Source: DATJGR01 sp963735085
GTDB lineage: Bacteria > Pseudomonadota > Gammaproteobacteria > Pseudomonadales > Azotimanducaceae
Length of the DNA stretch: 64,000 nt
Assembly: GCA_963735085.1 (NCBI GenBank)
Contig: CAVTJP010000002.1
Coordinates: 806,001 to 870,000 of the forward strand
Reading direction: 5' to 3'
Part shown: in pieces, positions 36,647 through 46,451 of the stretch
Numbering within the stretch: the first letter of the stretch is position 1
Layout of the letters: every line of letters starts with the position of its first letter
Position numbers and translations under genes: made by a program
Notes under the pieces: generated by a model
Database searches by the model: none
What the model was told of the DNA's origin: nothing
The model's input: only the letters and a program-made list of their open reading frames with translations

Positions 36647-39285
36647 GCGCCACGGCGCAACTGGATGACGCAAGACGGCGCATCGTAGCCTCGGACGCAC
36701 TGCTGGCCGAGAGATTCTGGTCCGGTGAAGACATCGATGCGATCGTGCACGGTCGTGCGGCATTTTTCGATGACCTGATCAAGCGATTGTGGAACCAGAT
36801 CGAATGGCCGGAGAGCGCTGCTGAGCACCTCGCGCTGTTCGCGGTAGGCGGCTACGGACGCGGTGAACTACACCCGCATTCGGACATCGATCTGCTGATC
36901 CTGGTCGACGGCGAATCGGCCAGCTACCGGGCCGGCATCGAGACGTTCGTTCAGAACCTCTGGGACCTCAAACTCAACATCGGGCACAGCGTCAGAACGG
37001 TGGATGAGTGCCACCAGGAAGCCAAGGACAACATCGCAACCGCCACATCGATTCTCGAGCGCCGTTTGCTGGCCGGAACTTTGGCACTCGACCGTCAGGT
37101 CGGTCGTCTGTTCGCTACCGACGAAATCTGGCCGAGCGCACGGTTCTTCAGCGCCAAGGTCGCCGAGCAACACAAGCGCCACAATCGATATCAAGATGTC
37201 GACTACAACCTCGAGCCCAACATCAAGGTGGCACCCGGCGGCCTGCGCGATATCCAGACCGTCGGCTGGATCATCAAGCGCCACTTCGGCAACACGTCTC
37301 GGGCCGATCTGACGGGGCGCGGCTTTCTAACCGCACAGGAGGGCCAATGGCTCACCGATGGACGCCGCTTTCTGTGGCGCGTGCGCTACGGGCTCCATCT
37401 GATCGTCGGACGCGCCGAAGACCGCCTGCTGTTCGACTATCAGCGCACCCTTGCGGAACGGTTGGGGTACTCGGATACAGACGCACAGCTCGGCGTCGAA
37501 CAATTCATGCACGACTATTACCGTCACGTCCTGAGTCTGCGCGAAGTCAACGACATCCTGCTGCAGCACTTCGACGAAACGATCCTAAGGGCGCACTACG
37601 AACCGAAAGTGGAACCGATCAACGAACGCTTCCAGATTCGCGACAACTACATCGAAACACGCTCCGACGACGTCTTTGCGCAGCATCCACCGGCGATGAT
37701 GGAACTGTTCGTCATCATGGCGAACCGGCGTGATATTTCCGGCGTGCGTGCAACGACCATCCGCCTCTTTCGCAATCACCTGGATCTGATCGACGACGAT
37801 TTCCGCAACGATCCCGAGGTGACCGGACTCTTCATCGATCTATTGCGGGCGCCGTACACGCTGGTATCGCAACTGACCCGTATGCGCCGCTATGGCGTTC
37901 TCGGTCGGTACATTCCTGAGTTCGGCCGGGTCATCGGACAGATGCAACACGATCTGTTCCACATCTACACCGTCGACGCCCACACGCTGATGGTGATTCG
38001 GAACATGCGCCGGTTGCACTACCGATCGAGCCAGGAGACGGATCCGGTCGCCTATCATTGCATCCGGAATCTACCAAAGATCGAACTGCTCTACATCGCA
38101 GGGCTGTATCACGATATCGCAAAGGGGCGCGGTGGCGATCACTCGACGTTGGGCGCCGCCGACGTGATCGCATTCTGCCATCGCCATCGACTCGACGAGG
38201 ACGACACCGAACTCGTCGCGTGGCTCGTTCGGGCGCATCTGGTGATGTCGGCAACGGCACAAAACAAGGACATCACCGACCCGGTCGTGATTCATGAGTT
38301 CGCCAGCGAAGTGAGAACTGAAGTCAGATTGGACTACCTGTACGCGCTGACTGTCTCCGACATCAAAGCGACCAACCCAACCTTGTGGAACAGCTGGCGC
38401 GCGACACTGATGCGACAGTTGTATATGGAGACGCGCAAAGCGCTGCGCCGTGGCCTGAATCTTCCGGTCGATCGCGCCGCATACATCCACGAGCACAAGA
38501 CCGAAGCGCTGGCGCGACTATCGGAGCGCGGTATCGACAAGGCGCGCGCGCTGGCGCTGTGGGACGATCCGGACCCGGAATTCTTCATGCAGCACTCGGT
38601 CGGTCAAATTGCATCGTTGACCGAGGCCATTGCCAAGCACGACCTGGCGGCGGGACCGCTGGTGCTGGTACGCGATGTCGCCGGCCATGTCAGTGGTGAA
38701 GGCGCGACGGAGATCTTCCTCTATACGCGCGACCAACCTAGATTGTTTGCCGCCAGCGTGATTGCAATTGATCAACTGAATCTGTCGATTCACGACGCGC
38801 GCATCCATACCTCTGCCGGCAATCACTGCTTCAACAGCTACATTGTGCTGGACGAATCCGGGCATTCGATCAGCTCGAACGCGGAGCGTGCGCGACATAT
38901 CGAACGCACGCTGATCGCCAAACTGAGCGACTTGGACAGCTATCCGAAGACGGTCCAACGACGCACCCCGCGGCGCCTCAAACAGTTTCAGCGACCGACC
39001 GAGGCGTACCTGACGAACGACCCGGAGTTGCCGTGGTCGGTACTGCGGGTGGTTGCATCGGACCGTCCCGGGTTGCTTGCGCGCCTCGGCATCATCTTCG
39101 TCGACCTGGGCATCAACGTACACGGGGCTAAAATCACGACGTTGGGCGAGCGCATCGAGGATTTGTTCTACATCAGCGGACGCGACGGCTCGCGAATCCG
39201 CGATGCGGCGCGAATCGACAGCGTGACGCAAGGGATCTGCAAGCGTCTGGATCAGCACGTCAGCGACGAGACGCTGGCGAGTTGA
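36643..39285 (+). CDS. glnD: PII uridylyltransferase/uridylyl-removing enzyme GlnD
   Basis: An 880-residue bifunctional nitrogen sensor that uridylylates PII when glutamine is low and removes UMP when it is high. The nucleotidyltransferase motif FAVGGYGRGELHPHSDIDLL lies near 66-86, the HD hydrolase motif YHDIAKGRGGDHS near 490-503, and two C-terminal ACT domains follow, the second at LRVVASDRPGLLARLGIIF. The GTG start at 36643 overlaps the map stop by three bases and gives the normal length (890 in Escherichia coli). A much longer upstream reading frame lies inside map and is not real. Confidence 0.97.
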   Translation: MSATAQLDDARRRIVASDALLAERFWSGEDIDAIVHGRAAFFDDLIKRLWNQIEWPESAAEHLALFAVGGYGRGELHPHSDIDLLILVDGESASYRAGIETFVQNLWDLKLNIGHSVRTVDECHQEAKDNIATATSILERRLLAGTLALDRQVGRLFATDEIWPSARFFSAKVAEQHKRHNRYQDVDYNLEPNIKVAPGGLRDIQTVGWIIKRHFGNTSRADLTGRGFLTAQEGQWLTDGRRFLWRVRYGLHLIVGRAEDRLLFDYQRTLAERLGYSDTDAQLGVEQFMHDYYRHVLSLREVNDILLQHFDETILRAHYEPKVEPINERFQIRDNYIETRSDDVFAQHPPAMMELFVIMANRRDISGVRATTIRLFRNHLDLIDDDFRNDPEVTGLFIDLLRAPYTLVSQLTRMRRYGVLGRYIPEFGRVIGQMQHDLFHIYTVDAHTLMVIRNMRRLHYRSSQETDPVAYHCIRNLPKIELLYIAGLYHDIAKGRGGDHSTLGAADVIAFCHRHRLDEDDTELVAWLVRAHLVMSATAQNKDITDPVVIHEFASEVRTEVRLDYLYALTVSDIKATNPTLWNSWRATLMRQLYMETRKALRRGLNLPVDRAAYIHEHKTEALARLSERGIDKARALALWDDPDPEFFMQHSVGQIASLTEAIAKHDLAAGPLVLVRDVAGHVSGEGATEIFLYTRDQPRLFAASVIAIDQLNLSIHDARIHTSAGNHCFNSYIVLDESGHSISSNAERARHIERTLIAKLSDLDSYPKTVQRRTPRRLKQFQRPTEAYLTNDPELPWSVLRVVASDRPGLLARLGIIFVDLGINVHGAKITTLGERIEDLFYISGRDGSRIRDAARIDSVTQGICKRLDQHVSDETLAS

Positions 39286-39289
39286 CTGC

Positions 39290-40495
39290 ATGAACCCGTT
39301 TCTCGACACGCTGCTGCCTTATCCGTTCGAGCGCATGAACGCGTTGAAGGCAGGCCTGCGCGTGCGCAGCAATGCCGCGCACATTGCGCTGTCGATCGGC
39401 GAACCAAAGCATTCCACCGCGCAGTTTCTACTCGACGCCGCCGGCGACGCGACGAACCTGCGATCTGGGCTCGCAACGTACCCCGCCACGCGCGGCGGCG
39501 ATTCGTTACGCGCAGCAATCAGTGCCTGGGCAACGACGCGCTTCACGCTGCGCTCCGACGCATTGACGGCGAGCAGGCACGTCCTGCCGGTGGGCGGTAC
39601 GCGGGAAGCGCTGTTCTCGTTCGCTCAATGCGTCTTGTCGGGCCGTACCGGTAGTTGCGCGGTGCTGCCTAACCCGTTCTACCAGATATACGAAGGCGCG
39701 GTGCTGCTGCGCGGTACCGCGCCGTACTACGTGGCTTGTCCAGAGGCAACCGGATACCTGCCGGACTTCGACTGCGTTCCAGCTTCCGTGTGGCAGAACT
39801 GCGAATTGCTGTTCATCTGCACGCCGGGCAATCCTACCGGCGCAGTGATGCCGATGGACCAGTTGACCCGCTTGATTGCCCTCGCCGACCGGTACGACTT
39901 CATCATCGGTTCCGATGAATGCTATTCGGAGATCTACCCGGACGAGACACGACCACCGCCTGGGCTGCTGCAGGCGTGTGCATACATGGGTCGCGACGAC
40001 TTCGCCCGCTGCGTGGTTTTTCACAGTTTGTCCAAGCGCTCCAACCTGCCGGGATTACGTTCGGGATTCGTCGCCGGCGACGCGGCACTTCTCGAACGTT
40101 ACCTTCTCTACCGCACCTACCACGGCTGCGCGCTGCCGACGCACGTTCAGCATGTCAGCGAACTGGCATGGGCCGACGAGCAGCACGTGATCGACAATCG
40201 CACGCTGTACCGCGATAAATTCGCCAAGGTCACACCCATGCTGTCCGGTGTGCTCGGCGTGCGCGAACCTGACGCCGGCTTCTACTACTGGCCGCAGACA
40301 CCAATCGACGACACCGAGTTCACCCGCCGGTTGTTCGTCGACGAGCACGTAACGGTGCTGCCCGGACGCTTTCTGTCGCGACCGCACGGCGGCGTCGATC
40401 CGGGCGTGAATCGGATCCGCATGGCGATGGTCGCCGATCTGACAGAGTGCATTGATGCCGCCGAACGCATCAGCCGCTTCACGCATACGCTATGA
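39290..40495 (+). CDS. dapC: Succinyldiaminopimelate transaminase DapC
   Basis: A 401-residue class I/II PLP aminotransferase. LSIGEPKH near 34-41 is the DapC-type N-terminal motif, CTPGNPTGAVM near 185-195 binds PLP, and the Schiff-base Lys lies near residue 249 in FHSLSKRSNLPGLRSGF. It starts four bases after glnD. Placement before dapD and dapE supports the succinyl-DAP role; general aminotransferase sequences alone would not settle the substrate. Confidence 0.93.
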   Translation: MNPFLDTLLPYPFERMNALKAGLRVRSNAAHIALSIGEPKHSTAQFLLDAAGDATNLRSGLATYPATRGGDSLRAAISAWATTRFTLRSDALTASRHVLPVGGTREALFSFAQCVLSGRTGSCAVLPNPFYQIYEGAVLLRGTAPYYVACPEATGYLPDFDCVPASVWQNCELLFICTPGNPTGAVMPMDQLTRLIALADRYDFIIGSDECYSEIYPDETRPPPGLLQACAYMGRDDFARCVVFHSLSKRSNLPGLRSGFVAGDAALLERYLLYRTYHGCALPTHVQHVSELAWADEQHVIDNRTLYRDKFAKVTPMLSGVLGVREPDAGFYYWPQTPIDDTEFTRRLFVDEHVTVLPGRFLSRPHGGVDPGVNRIRMAMVADLTECIDAAERISRFTHTL

Positions 40496-40580
40496 CATCG
40501 GACACGATACGTTGTGAATCGGTGCGTTGTGATAGGTTAGCGCCCTCTGAGTAGAAACGTACGAGACACGGATTCGAAGC

Positions 40581-41603
40581 ATGAGTGAACTGTTCGCATT
40601 CGGTGTCGGTCACGCAACACGCAGTCGTGCCGGCAAAACGCTCGAAGTCTATTTCCCGGCACCCGTCAAGAATCCGCCCGCGGCGGCAGTCGAGGTGCTT
40701 CGGTCGCACCTTAATTCTGGCGTTGGTTCGCTGGAACCAGCCCAGGCGGCCGCACTGGCGCACATGCTGACGAATGCGGGCGAACCGGACATTGCGCTCG
40801 GTTGTTCGCTTCTGGCGGAAATGGACACGTCATTGACCGTGGTAATGCTCGATCGGGATGAGGAGATCGCATCGACCGCCGAGGCGTATCTCAAGTTGCA
40901 GTTGCTGTCGCATCGCCTGTCGCTGCCGAATACATTGAATCTCGAAGGCATCTTTGCGCAACTACCGAATGTGGCCTGGACCAGCGACGGCGCCATCGAT
41001 GTAGACGACATCCAGGCAGCGTTGATCGCGGCGCGCCGCGCTGGCAGGCAGTTGACGGTCCACTCACTCGACAAATTTCCACGGATGACCGACTACGTCA
41101 TTCCGAGTGGCGTGCGGATCGCCGATGCATCGCGTGTCCGCCTGGGGGCCTATCTCGGCGACGGTACCACCGTCATGCACGAAGGTTTCGTCAACTTCAA
41201 CGCGGGGGCGCTTGGCCCGAATATGATCGAAGGCCGTATCTCACAGGGGGTCGTGGTCGGTGAGCACACAGACCTCGGCGGCAGTTCGAGCACGATGGGC
41301 ACCTTGTCCGGCGGCGGCAGCATCAAGGTCAGCATCGGCCGCCATTGCCTGATCGGCGCGAATGCCGGCACCGGTATCTCGTTGGGCGATCGGTGCACGA
41401 TCGAAGCCGGCCTCTACATCACAGGTGGAACTGTCATCGAAGTAGTCGACGAGGACGGCAATCGAGTGCGGACGGCAAAAGGTCGAGAGCTATCGGGTCT
41501 CTCCGACATGCTGTTCATCCGTAACAGTCGCACGAGCAAAGTTGAGTGCCGCACCAATCGTGCCGCGATCAAGCTCAACGAACAGTTACACGCACACAAC
41601 TAG
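40581..41603 (+). CDS. dapD: Tetrahydrodipicolinate N-succinyltransferase DapD
   Basis: A 340-residue trimeric beta-helix acyltransferase that uses succinyl-CoA in lysine/DAP synthesis. The N-terminal 170 residues form the DapD-specific domain and the hexapeptide helix begins near VRIADASRVRLGAYLGDG. The string GTLSGGGSIKVSIG and the following IGANAGTGISLGD match the long DapD form of Pseudomonas (about 344 residues). An 85-base gap separates it from dapC. Confidence 0.95.
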   Translation: MSELFAFGVGHATRSRAGKTLEVYFPAPVKNPPAAAVEVLRSHLNSGVGSLEPAQAAALAHMLTNAGEPDIALGCSLLAEMDTSLTVVMLDRDEEIASTAEAYLKLQLLSHRLSLPNTLNLEGIFAQLPNVAWTSDGAIDVDDIQAALIAARRAGRQLTVHSLDKFPRMTDYVIPSGVRIADASRVRLGAYLGDGTTVMHEGFVNFNAGALGPNMIEGRISQGVVVGEHTDLGGSSSTMGTLSGGGSIKVSIGRHCLIGANAGTGISLGDRCTIEAGLYITGGTVIEVVDEDGNRVRTAKGRELSGLSDMLFIRNSRTSKVECRTNRAAIKLNEQLHAHN

Positions 41604-41631
41604 TGTCGCCAGACAAGGTTACAACGGTGCG

Positions 41632-42759
41632 ATGGACGTTCTGACGCTCAGCGAGGATCTGATCCGGCGCGCGTCGGTAACCCCGAATGACGCTGGCTGT
41701 CAGGAGGTGTTGATTACCCATCTGGAGCGGCTCGGGTTCGCAGTCACCCGCATGCCGTTCGGCACCGTGAGCAACTTCTGGGCCCGGCGCGGTACAGCCT
41801 CGCCGCTGATTGCGTTTGCCGGCCACACCGACGTCGTGCCAACGGGACAGGAAGAGCTCTGGACATCACCGCCGTTCGAGCCTGTTGTGCGCGATCGGAC
41901 GCTGTTCGGCCGTGGCGCTGCGGACATGAAAACGGGGCTGGCGGCCATGCTCACTGCGATCGAAAGCTTTCTGGCGACCACACCCGATCACGACGGCTCG
42001 ATCGGCATGCTGATCACCAGCGACGAAGAAGGCGATGCGGTGAACGGCACCGTCAAGGTAGTCGAGCGGCTACAGGACGAAGGCGTCCACATCGACTACT
42101 GCATCGTCGGTGAGCCCTCGTCGAATCAAGCGTTGGGTGACACGATCCGGATCGGGCGTCGAGGCTCGCTGAGCGGTCGCGCGCAGATTCGAGGTATTCA
42201 AGGACACGTGGCGTATCCGGAGAAGGTGCGCAACCCGATCCATCTTGCAGCCCCGGCGATCGTCGAGTTGACAACCCGCCAATGGGACGGCGGCAACGCG
42301 CACTTCCCTGCCACCAGTTTTCAGATCTCCAACGTCCATGCTGGCACGGGTGCCGGCAATGTCGTACCGGGGACGCTCGAACTCATGTTCAACTTTCGAT
42401 TCAACACCGAGCAGTCACCTGATCGGCTCCGCCACGCGGTTGGCGACGTTTTCGCGCGACATGGTCTCGATGTCGATGTCGAGTGGACTTTATCGGGTCT
42501 ACCGTTTCTGACCCAGCGCGGCCGTCTGATCGATGCCGTCTCTGCGACCATCGCGCGGGTGACTGGTCACCCGCCGCAACTTTCGACAGGCGGTGGAACG
42601 TCCGACGGACGTTTCATCGCGCCGACAGGGACCGAGGTCGTCGAAGTTGGCGTTATCAACGCAACCATTCATGCCGTGGACGAGTGCGTGGCAGTGACCG
42701 ACATCCGGCGACTCGCCGACATCTATGCCGGCGTGTTGCATCGTGTGCTGAGCGTCTGA
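41632..42759 (+). CDS. dapE: Succinyl-diaminopimelate desuccinylase DapE
   Basis: A 375-residue di-zinc M20 hydrolase that frees LL-diaminopimelate. Zinc ligands are His65 in FAGHTDVVPTG and Asp98 in GRGAADMKTG, with the catalytic Glu in TSDEEGDAVNG near 132. The ATG at 41632 gives MDVLTLSEDLIRR, the usual start; an in-frame ATG at 41542 lies inside dapD. It completes the succinylase branch with dapC and dapD. Confidence 0.97.
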   Translation: MDVLTLSEDLIRRASVTPNDAGCQEVLITHLERLGFAVTRMPFGTVSNFWARRGTASPLIAFAGHTDVVPTGQEELWTSPPFEPVVRDRTLFGRGAADMKTGLAAMLTAIESFLATTPDHDGSIGMLITSDEEGDAVNGTVKVVERLQDEGVHIDYCIVGEPSSNQALGDTIRIGRRGSLSGRAQIRGIQGHVAYPEKVRNPIHLAAPAIVELTTRQWDGGNAHFPATSFQISNVHAGTGAGNVVPGTLELMFNFRFNTEQSPDRLRHAVGDVFARHGLDVDVEWTLSGLPFLTQRGRLIDAVSATIARVTGHPPQLSTGGGTSDGRFIAPTGTEVVEVGVINATIHAVDECVAVTDIRRLADIYAGVLHRVLSV

Positions 42760-42763
42760 CGGG

Positions 42764-43501
42764 ATGTCACGCACCGTTCGGCTGACCTTGATCGGAGTTG
42801 CCACCTTTATAGTGTGCGTCTGCGCCTTCGCACCCGCGTCGCTGGTGCGCTATGCGCTGCGCGGCGATGAGACACCGATTACGCTCATCGGTCCAACCGG
42901 CACGCTGTGGCGTGGATCGGGTGATCTGGCTGTATCAGGCGTGCACATAGGGCACATCGACTGGTCATATGCACCGTCCGCGTTGCTTAGCGGCGAGTTC
43001 GGTTTCGATGTGCGGGTCCGCGGCGACCATGTCGACCTATCCGGGCGCGCAAGCGCCGCCGTTCGGTCGGCGCACGCGGAGATGAGTGGTACATTCGACA
43101 CCGCGCTGCTTGCCGACACGCTATCCCAATACGACCTGGACATTCCGGGCAGCATCGCGGTCGAGGATCTAGAACTGACATCTATGCGAGGCGCGCGGTT
43201 GCCACAGGTCCGCGGCAAGCTGAAATGGAGCGGCGGCGAGGTGGGTTACCGATTATCCGGCCGCGATCACCTCGTCAAGCTGCCGCCGCTGGTCGGTTTT
43301 GTCGATTCCGCATCGGGTCAGCCGGAAATATCTGTGTATCAAGTGAACGATAAGATGCCGTTGATGCTGGCGAAGGTTTCCCCGAATGGCTTGGCAACCG
43401 TAGGAATCACCAAGCAGTTCACGAAAATGCTGGGTGAGCCTTGGCCAGGCGGTGAGCCTGATCACGCAGTCGTTCTGGAGGTGGGTGAGAAACTATTCTA
43501 A
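42764..43501 (+). CDS. gspN: Type II secretion protein N
   Basis: A 245-residue bitopic inner-membrane protein with one N-terminal helix (residues 5-27) and a periplasmic domain. LIGPTGTLWRGSGDL near 43-57 is the GspN family hallmark, and GKLKWSGGEVGYRL lies near 155. Its exact role in type II secretion is unclear even in model systems. It starts four bases after dapE and leads into gspC and gspD. Confidence 0.9.
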   Translation: MSRTVRLTLIGVATFIVCVCAFAPASLVRYALRGDETPITLIGPTGTLWRGSGDLAVSGVHIGHIDWSYAPSALLSGEFGFDVRVRGDHVDLSGRASAAVRSAHAEMSGTFDTALLADTLSQYDLDIPGSIAVEDLELTSMRGARLPQVRGKLKWSGGEVGYRLSGRDHLVKLPPLVGFVDSASGQPEISVYQVNDKMPLMLAKVSPNGLATVGITKQFTKMLGEPWPGGEPDHAVVLEVGEKLF

Positions 43502-43530
43502 ACTCCGCGCCACCCACGAGTTCCGCTGCT

Positions 43531-44448
43531 GTGCATAGCGTCGCCAACCGGCTCGTCGAACCCGCGAAGATTCTGGTCATCGTCGGCATCGCGTATTCGC
43601 TCGCCAATGCAGGTTGGTACGTCATCTCCGGGCCAACACCAGCGCCTTTGACCGAGTCAAAGGCGGCCGTGCGAGCGACCAAGTCTGCGCTGAGCGCGTC
43701 CGAAATCGTAGCGCGCAACCTGTTCGGCAAACTCCAGACGGCCGCTCCGGCGCCGGCCGTTTATGACGCACCCGAAACGCAGTTGCGCTTGACGCTCGAG
43801 GGCGTCTTTCAAGCTGAAGTGCCGGAGGAATCGGCCGCGATCGTTTCGGAACAGGGCAAGCCCGGCGAGTTGTACCTCGTCGGCGGCAAGTTACCCGGCA
43901 ATGCAGTACTGACTGAAGTGCACGCGGATCGAATCGTTTTGCGTCGTGGCGGCACCTACGAGACGCTTCGATTCCCGGAGGAAACACCAATTCTTGCCAC
44001 CGACAATCACACGACGTCTTCGATCATGATGCTGGGAAGCCCGGATCAAGGCAGTGTGGACCAACCTCCCGACAACGCACCCGAACTGAATGCGGAGGCC
44101 CCTCCGCAAGCATCGTCGGGCGACGCACCCGAGAGCCTCGGCAGCGTCGTGAAGGAGTACCGCGAGAAACTTGAACAAGACCCCGTCGGTACATTGAATT
44201 CGTTGGGCGTCGCGCCCGTGTCATCGACAGGGGCACAAGGATATCGCGTCGAGAGTCTGGCGAGTTCTCCATATCTGGCGCAGACCGGTCTGCAACCTGG
44301 CGACGTGGTGTTGTCCGTGAACGGGCGCCCAGTAGGCGATGTGCAACAGGATCAAGCTGAGCTTGACAACATAGTGGCCCAGGGATCGGCGCGCATCGAA
44401 GTGCAGCGTGGTACGCGCCGATTCTTTGTGACCACCTCACTGAAGTAG
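43531..44448 (+). CDS. gspC: Type II secretion protein C
   Basis: A 305-residue inner-membrane protein that links the platform to the secretin. One membrane helix lies at residues 11-32, an HR domain at about 60-150 (ASEIVARNLFG, then TLEGVFQAEVPEESAAIV), a low-complexity acidic linker, and a C-terminal PDZ domain (LAQTGLQPGDVVLSVNGRPV, near 250-270). Start is GTG. It lies between gspN and gspD. Confidence 0.93.
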   Translation: MHSVANRLVEPAKILVIVGIAYSLANAGWYVISGPTPAPLTESKAAVRATKSALSASEIVARNLFGKLQTAAPAPAVYDAPETQLRLTLEGVFQAEVPEESAAIVSEQGKPGELYLVGGKLPGNAVLTEVHADRIVLRRGGTYETLRFPEETPILATDNHTTSSIMMLGSPDQGSVDQPPDNAPELNAEAPPQASSGDAPESLGSVVKEYREKLEQDPVGTLNSLGVAPVSSTGAQGYRVESLASSPYLAQTGLQPGDVVLSVNGRPVGDVQQDQAELDNIVAQGSARIEVQRGTRRFFVTTSLK

Positions 44449-44453
44449 AACCA

Positions 44454-46442
44454 ATGCAATCACTTATGAAGATGCGAATTGGTGGACTCCTGGGCGCATT
44501 GCTGATGTCGGCCCTGTTGATGTCTGCCAACTCTGCGCTCGCCCAGGAACAGACCTGGAAGATCAACCTCAAGAACGCCGATATCAGCGAATTCGTCACG
44601 CAGATCGCCGCAATCACCGGCAAGACATTCGTTGTGGACCCGCGCGTCAAAGGCAAAGTCACTGTGATCTCGAATGCGAGCCTCAACGAACACGACGTGT
44701 ACGAGTTATTCCTCGCCGTCCTGCGTGTGCATGGCTTTGCCGCCATCGAAACCAGTGGCGTTGTGCGTATCCAGCAACAGACGCTTGCGAAACAGAGCGG
44801 CAGTCCGCTCGATGACGCCGCACATATATCGGGCGAAGAACTCGTGACACGGGTCATCTCTGCGCAATACGTCGACTCGAACGAGTTGGTCAAGACGTTG
44901 CGGCCGATGATCCCGCAGTACGGCAATATCGCGGCGATCTCGAACCCCAACGTCGTCATCATCAGTGATCACGCTGACAACGTAGTGAGATTGATGAAGC
45001 TCATACGCAAGATCGACGTGCCAGGCGACGAACAGGTGGTCATGGTGCCGCTTAAGGACGCGTGGGTCGGTAACGTCGTCGAACTGCTGCAGAAACTCGC
45101 GCCGGAACAGCTCGGCAGTGCTGCGAAGGGACCGCAGAGCATTCAGATCATCGCTAACGCGCGCAACAACACCCTCGTGTTACGCGGTAAGACGCGTCCG
45201 GTCGCCGCGATTCGCAAGCTGATCGCCGATCTCGATCAACCGGCGACCGAAACCGGTGCGACCCAAGTGATCTATCTGTCCCATGGCGATGCCAAAAACG
45301 TGGCTGAGATTGTGAGATCGCTGGTGACTGGCAGCTCGTCGACCGGTGGCGGAGGCGGTGCCGCAGGCGCGGCGACGGTCGCGGTGTCATCGCCGACGAA
45401 ACTCAACATTCAGGCGGACGAAACGACCAACGCCGTCATTGTGCGCGCCGACCCGGCCGACATGAGCGAGATCCTCGACATCATCCACAAGCTCGACGTA
45501 CGTCGCACACAGGTGTTGATCGAAGCCGCTATCGTCGAGATCTCGCTGGATAACTCATTGGACTACGGCGTCGATTTCGCCGGCGTCGATACCAGCGGCA
45601 ACGCGGTGCCGCTGATCAGCACCGCGCTCAGCCCGTCGATCGCCGCGCTCGTCGCTGCGCTGAAAGGTTCCACGGATGCCAACGGCAACCCGATTCCACC
45701 GATCGCCGCAGCCAGCGCACTGAGTTCTCCGGGTGTCGCCGTGGCCAAACTCAGCACCAATGGGTTCTCATTCGTGGCGGTTCTGCAGGCACTCGCGACC
45801 AGTAGCAAGGCAAACCTATTGTCGACGCCGAGCATCCTGACGTTGGACAATGCGGAGGCCAAGATCCTCGTCGGCCAGGAAGTGCCGTTTCGCACCGGCG
45901 AGTACACCACCACCGCCGATGGCGCCAACAATCCGTTCACGACGATCCAACGCAAGGATGTCGGCATCACGCTGACGGTTACACCGCATATTCACGACGG
46001 CAATTCGGTCCGCCTCGATGTCGCGCAGGAAGTGTCGAGTGTGGTGCCGACGTCGCTCGTGGCGGTCACAGCCAATGCGATATCAGACGTCGTTACCAAC
46101 AAGCGAGAAATAAAGACCACGGTACTGGCCGACGACAAACAGACAATCGTGTTGGGGGGGCTGATCGAAGACGACGTCACCGATACCAAGAAGAAAGTCC
46201 CGCTGTTGGGCGACATTCCGTGGCTCGGCCAGCTGTTTCGCAACACATCGAAAGAGCACACAAAAAAGAGCCTGCTGGTATTCCTGCGGCCAACCGTATT
46301 GCGAACACCGGAGGACGTGAAGACCGTTACCGACCGCAAGTACCAGAAGGTCTGGGAGATCACGATCAACTCCGAGGACAGCAAGACACATTCTGACCCG
46401 CTGCCGGCACTCGATACGATCTACGACGGCCGCAAGCAGTAA
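44454..46442 (+). CDS. gspD: Type II secretion secretin GspD
   Basis: A 662-residue outer-membrane channel. A signal peptide ends near residue 31 (NSALAQEQ). N0-N3 domains follow (WKINLKNADISEFVTQIA begins N0), then the secretin core with QEVPFRTGEYTT and the conserved KKKVPLLGDIPWLGQLF near 580-600. A Ser/Gly-rich loop near 290-305 sits in the N3 region. The usual gspE-gspM genes do not follow; plsB comes 9 bases after the stop. Confidence 0.96.
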   Translation: MQSLMKMRIGGLLGALLMSALLMSANSALAQEQTWKINLKNADISEFVTQIAAITGKTFVVDPRVKGKVTVISNASLNEHDVYELFLAVLRVHGFAAIETSGVVRIQQQTLAKQSGSPLDDAAHISGEELVTRVISAQYVDSNELVKTLRPMIPQYGNIAAISNPNVVIISDHADNVVRLMKLIRKIDVPGDEQVVMVPLKDAWVGNVVELLQKLAPEQLGSAAKGPQSIQIIANARNNTLVLRGKTRPVAAIRKLIADLDQPATETGATQVIYLSHGDAKNVAEIVRSLVTGSSSTGGGGGAAGAATVAVSSPTKLNIQADETTNAVIVRADPADMSEILDIIHKLDVRRTQVLIEAAIVEISLDNSLDYGVDFAGVDTSGNAVPLISTALSPSIAALVAALKGSTDANGNPIPPIAAASALSSPGVAVAKLSTNGFSFVAVLQALATSSKANLLSTPSILTLDNAEAKILVGQEVPFRTGEYTTTADGANNPFTTIQRKDVGITLTVTPHIHDGNSVRLDVAQEVSSVVPTSLVAVTANAISDVVTNKREIKTTVLADDKQTIVLGGLIEDDVTDTKKKVPLLGDIPWLGQLFRNTSKEHTKKSLLVFLRPTVLRTPEDVKTVTDRKYQKVWEITINSEDSKTHSDPLPALDTIYDGRKQ

Positions 46443-46451
46443 CGGGCGCGA

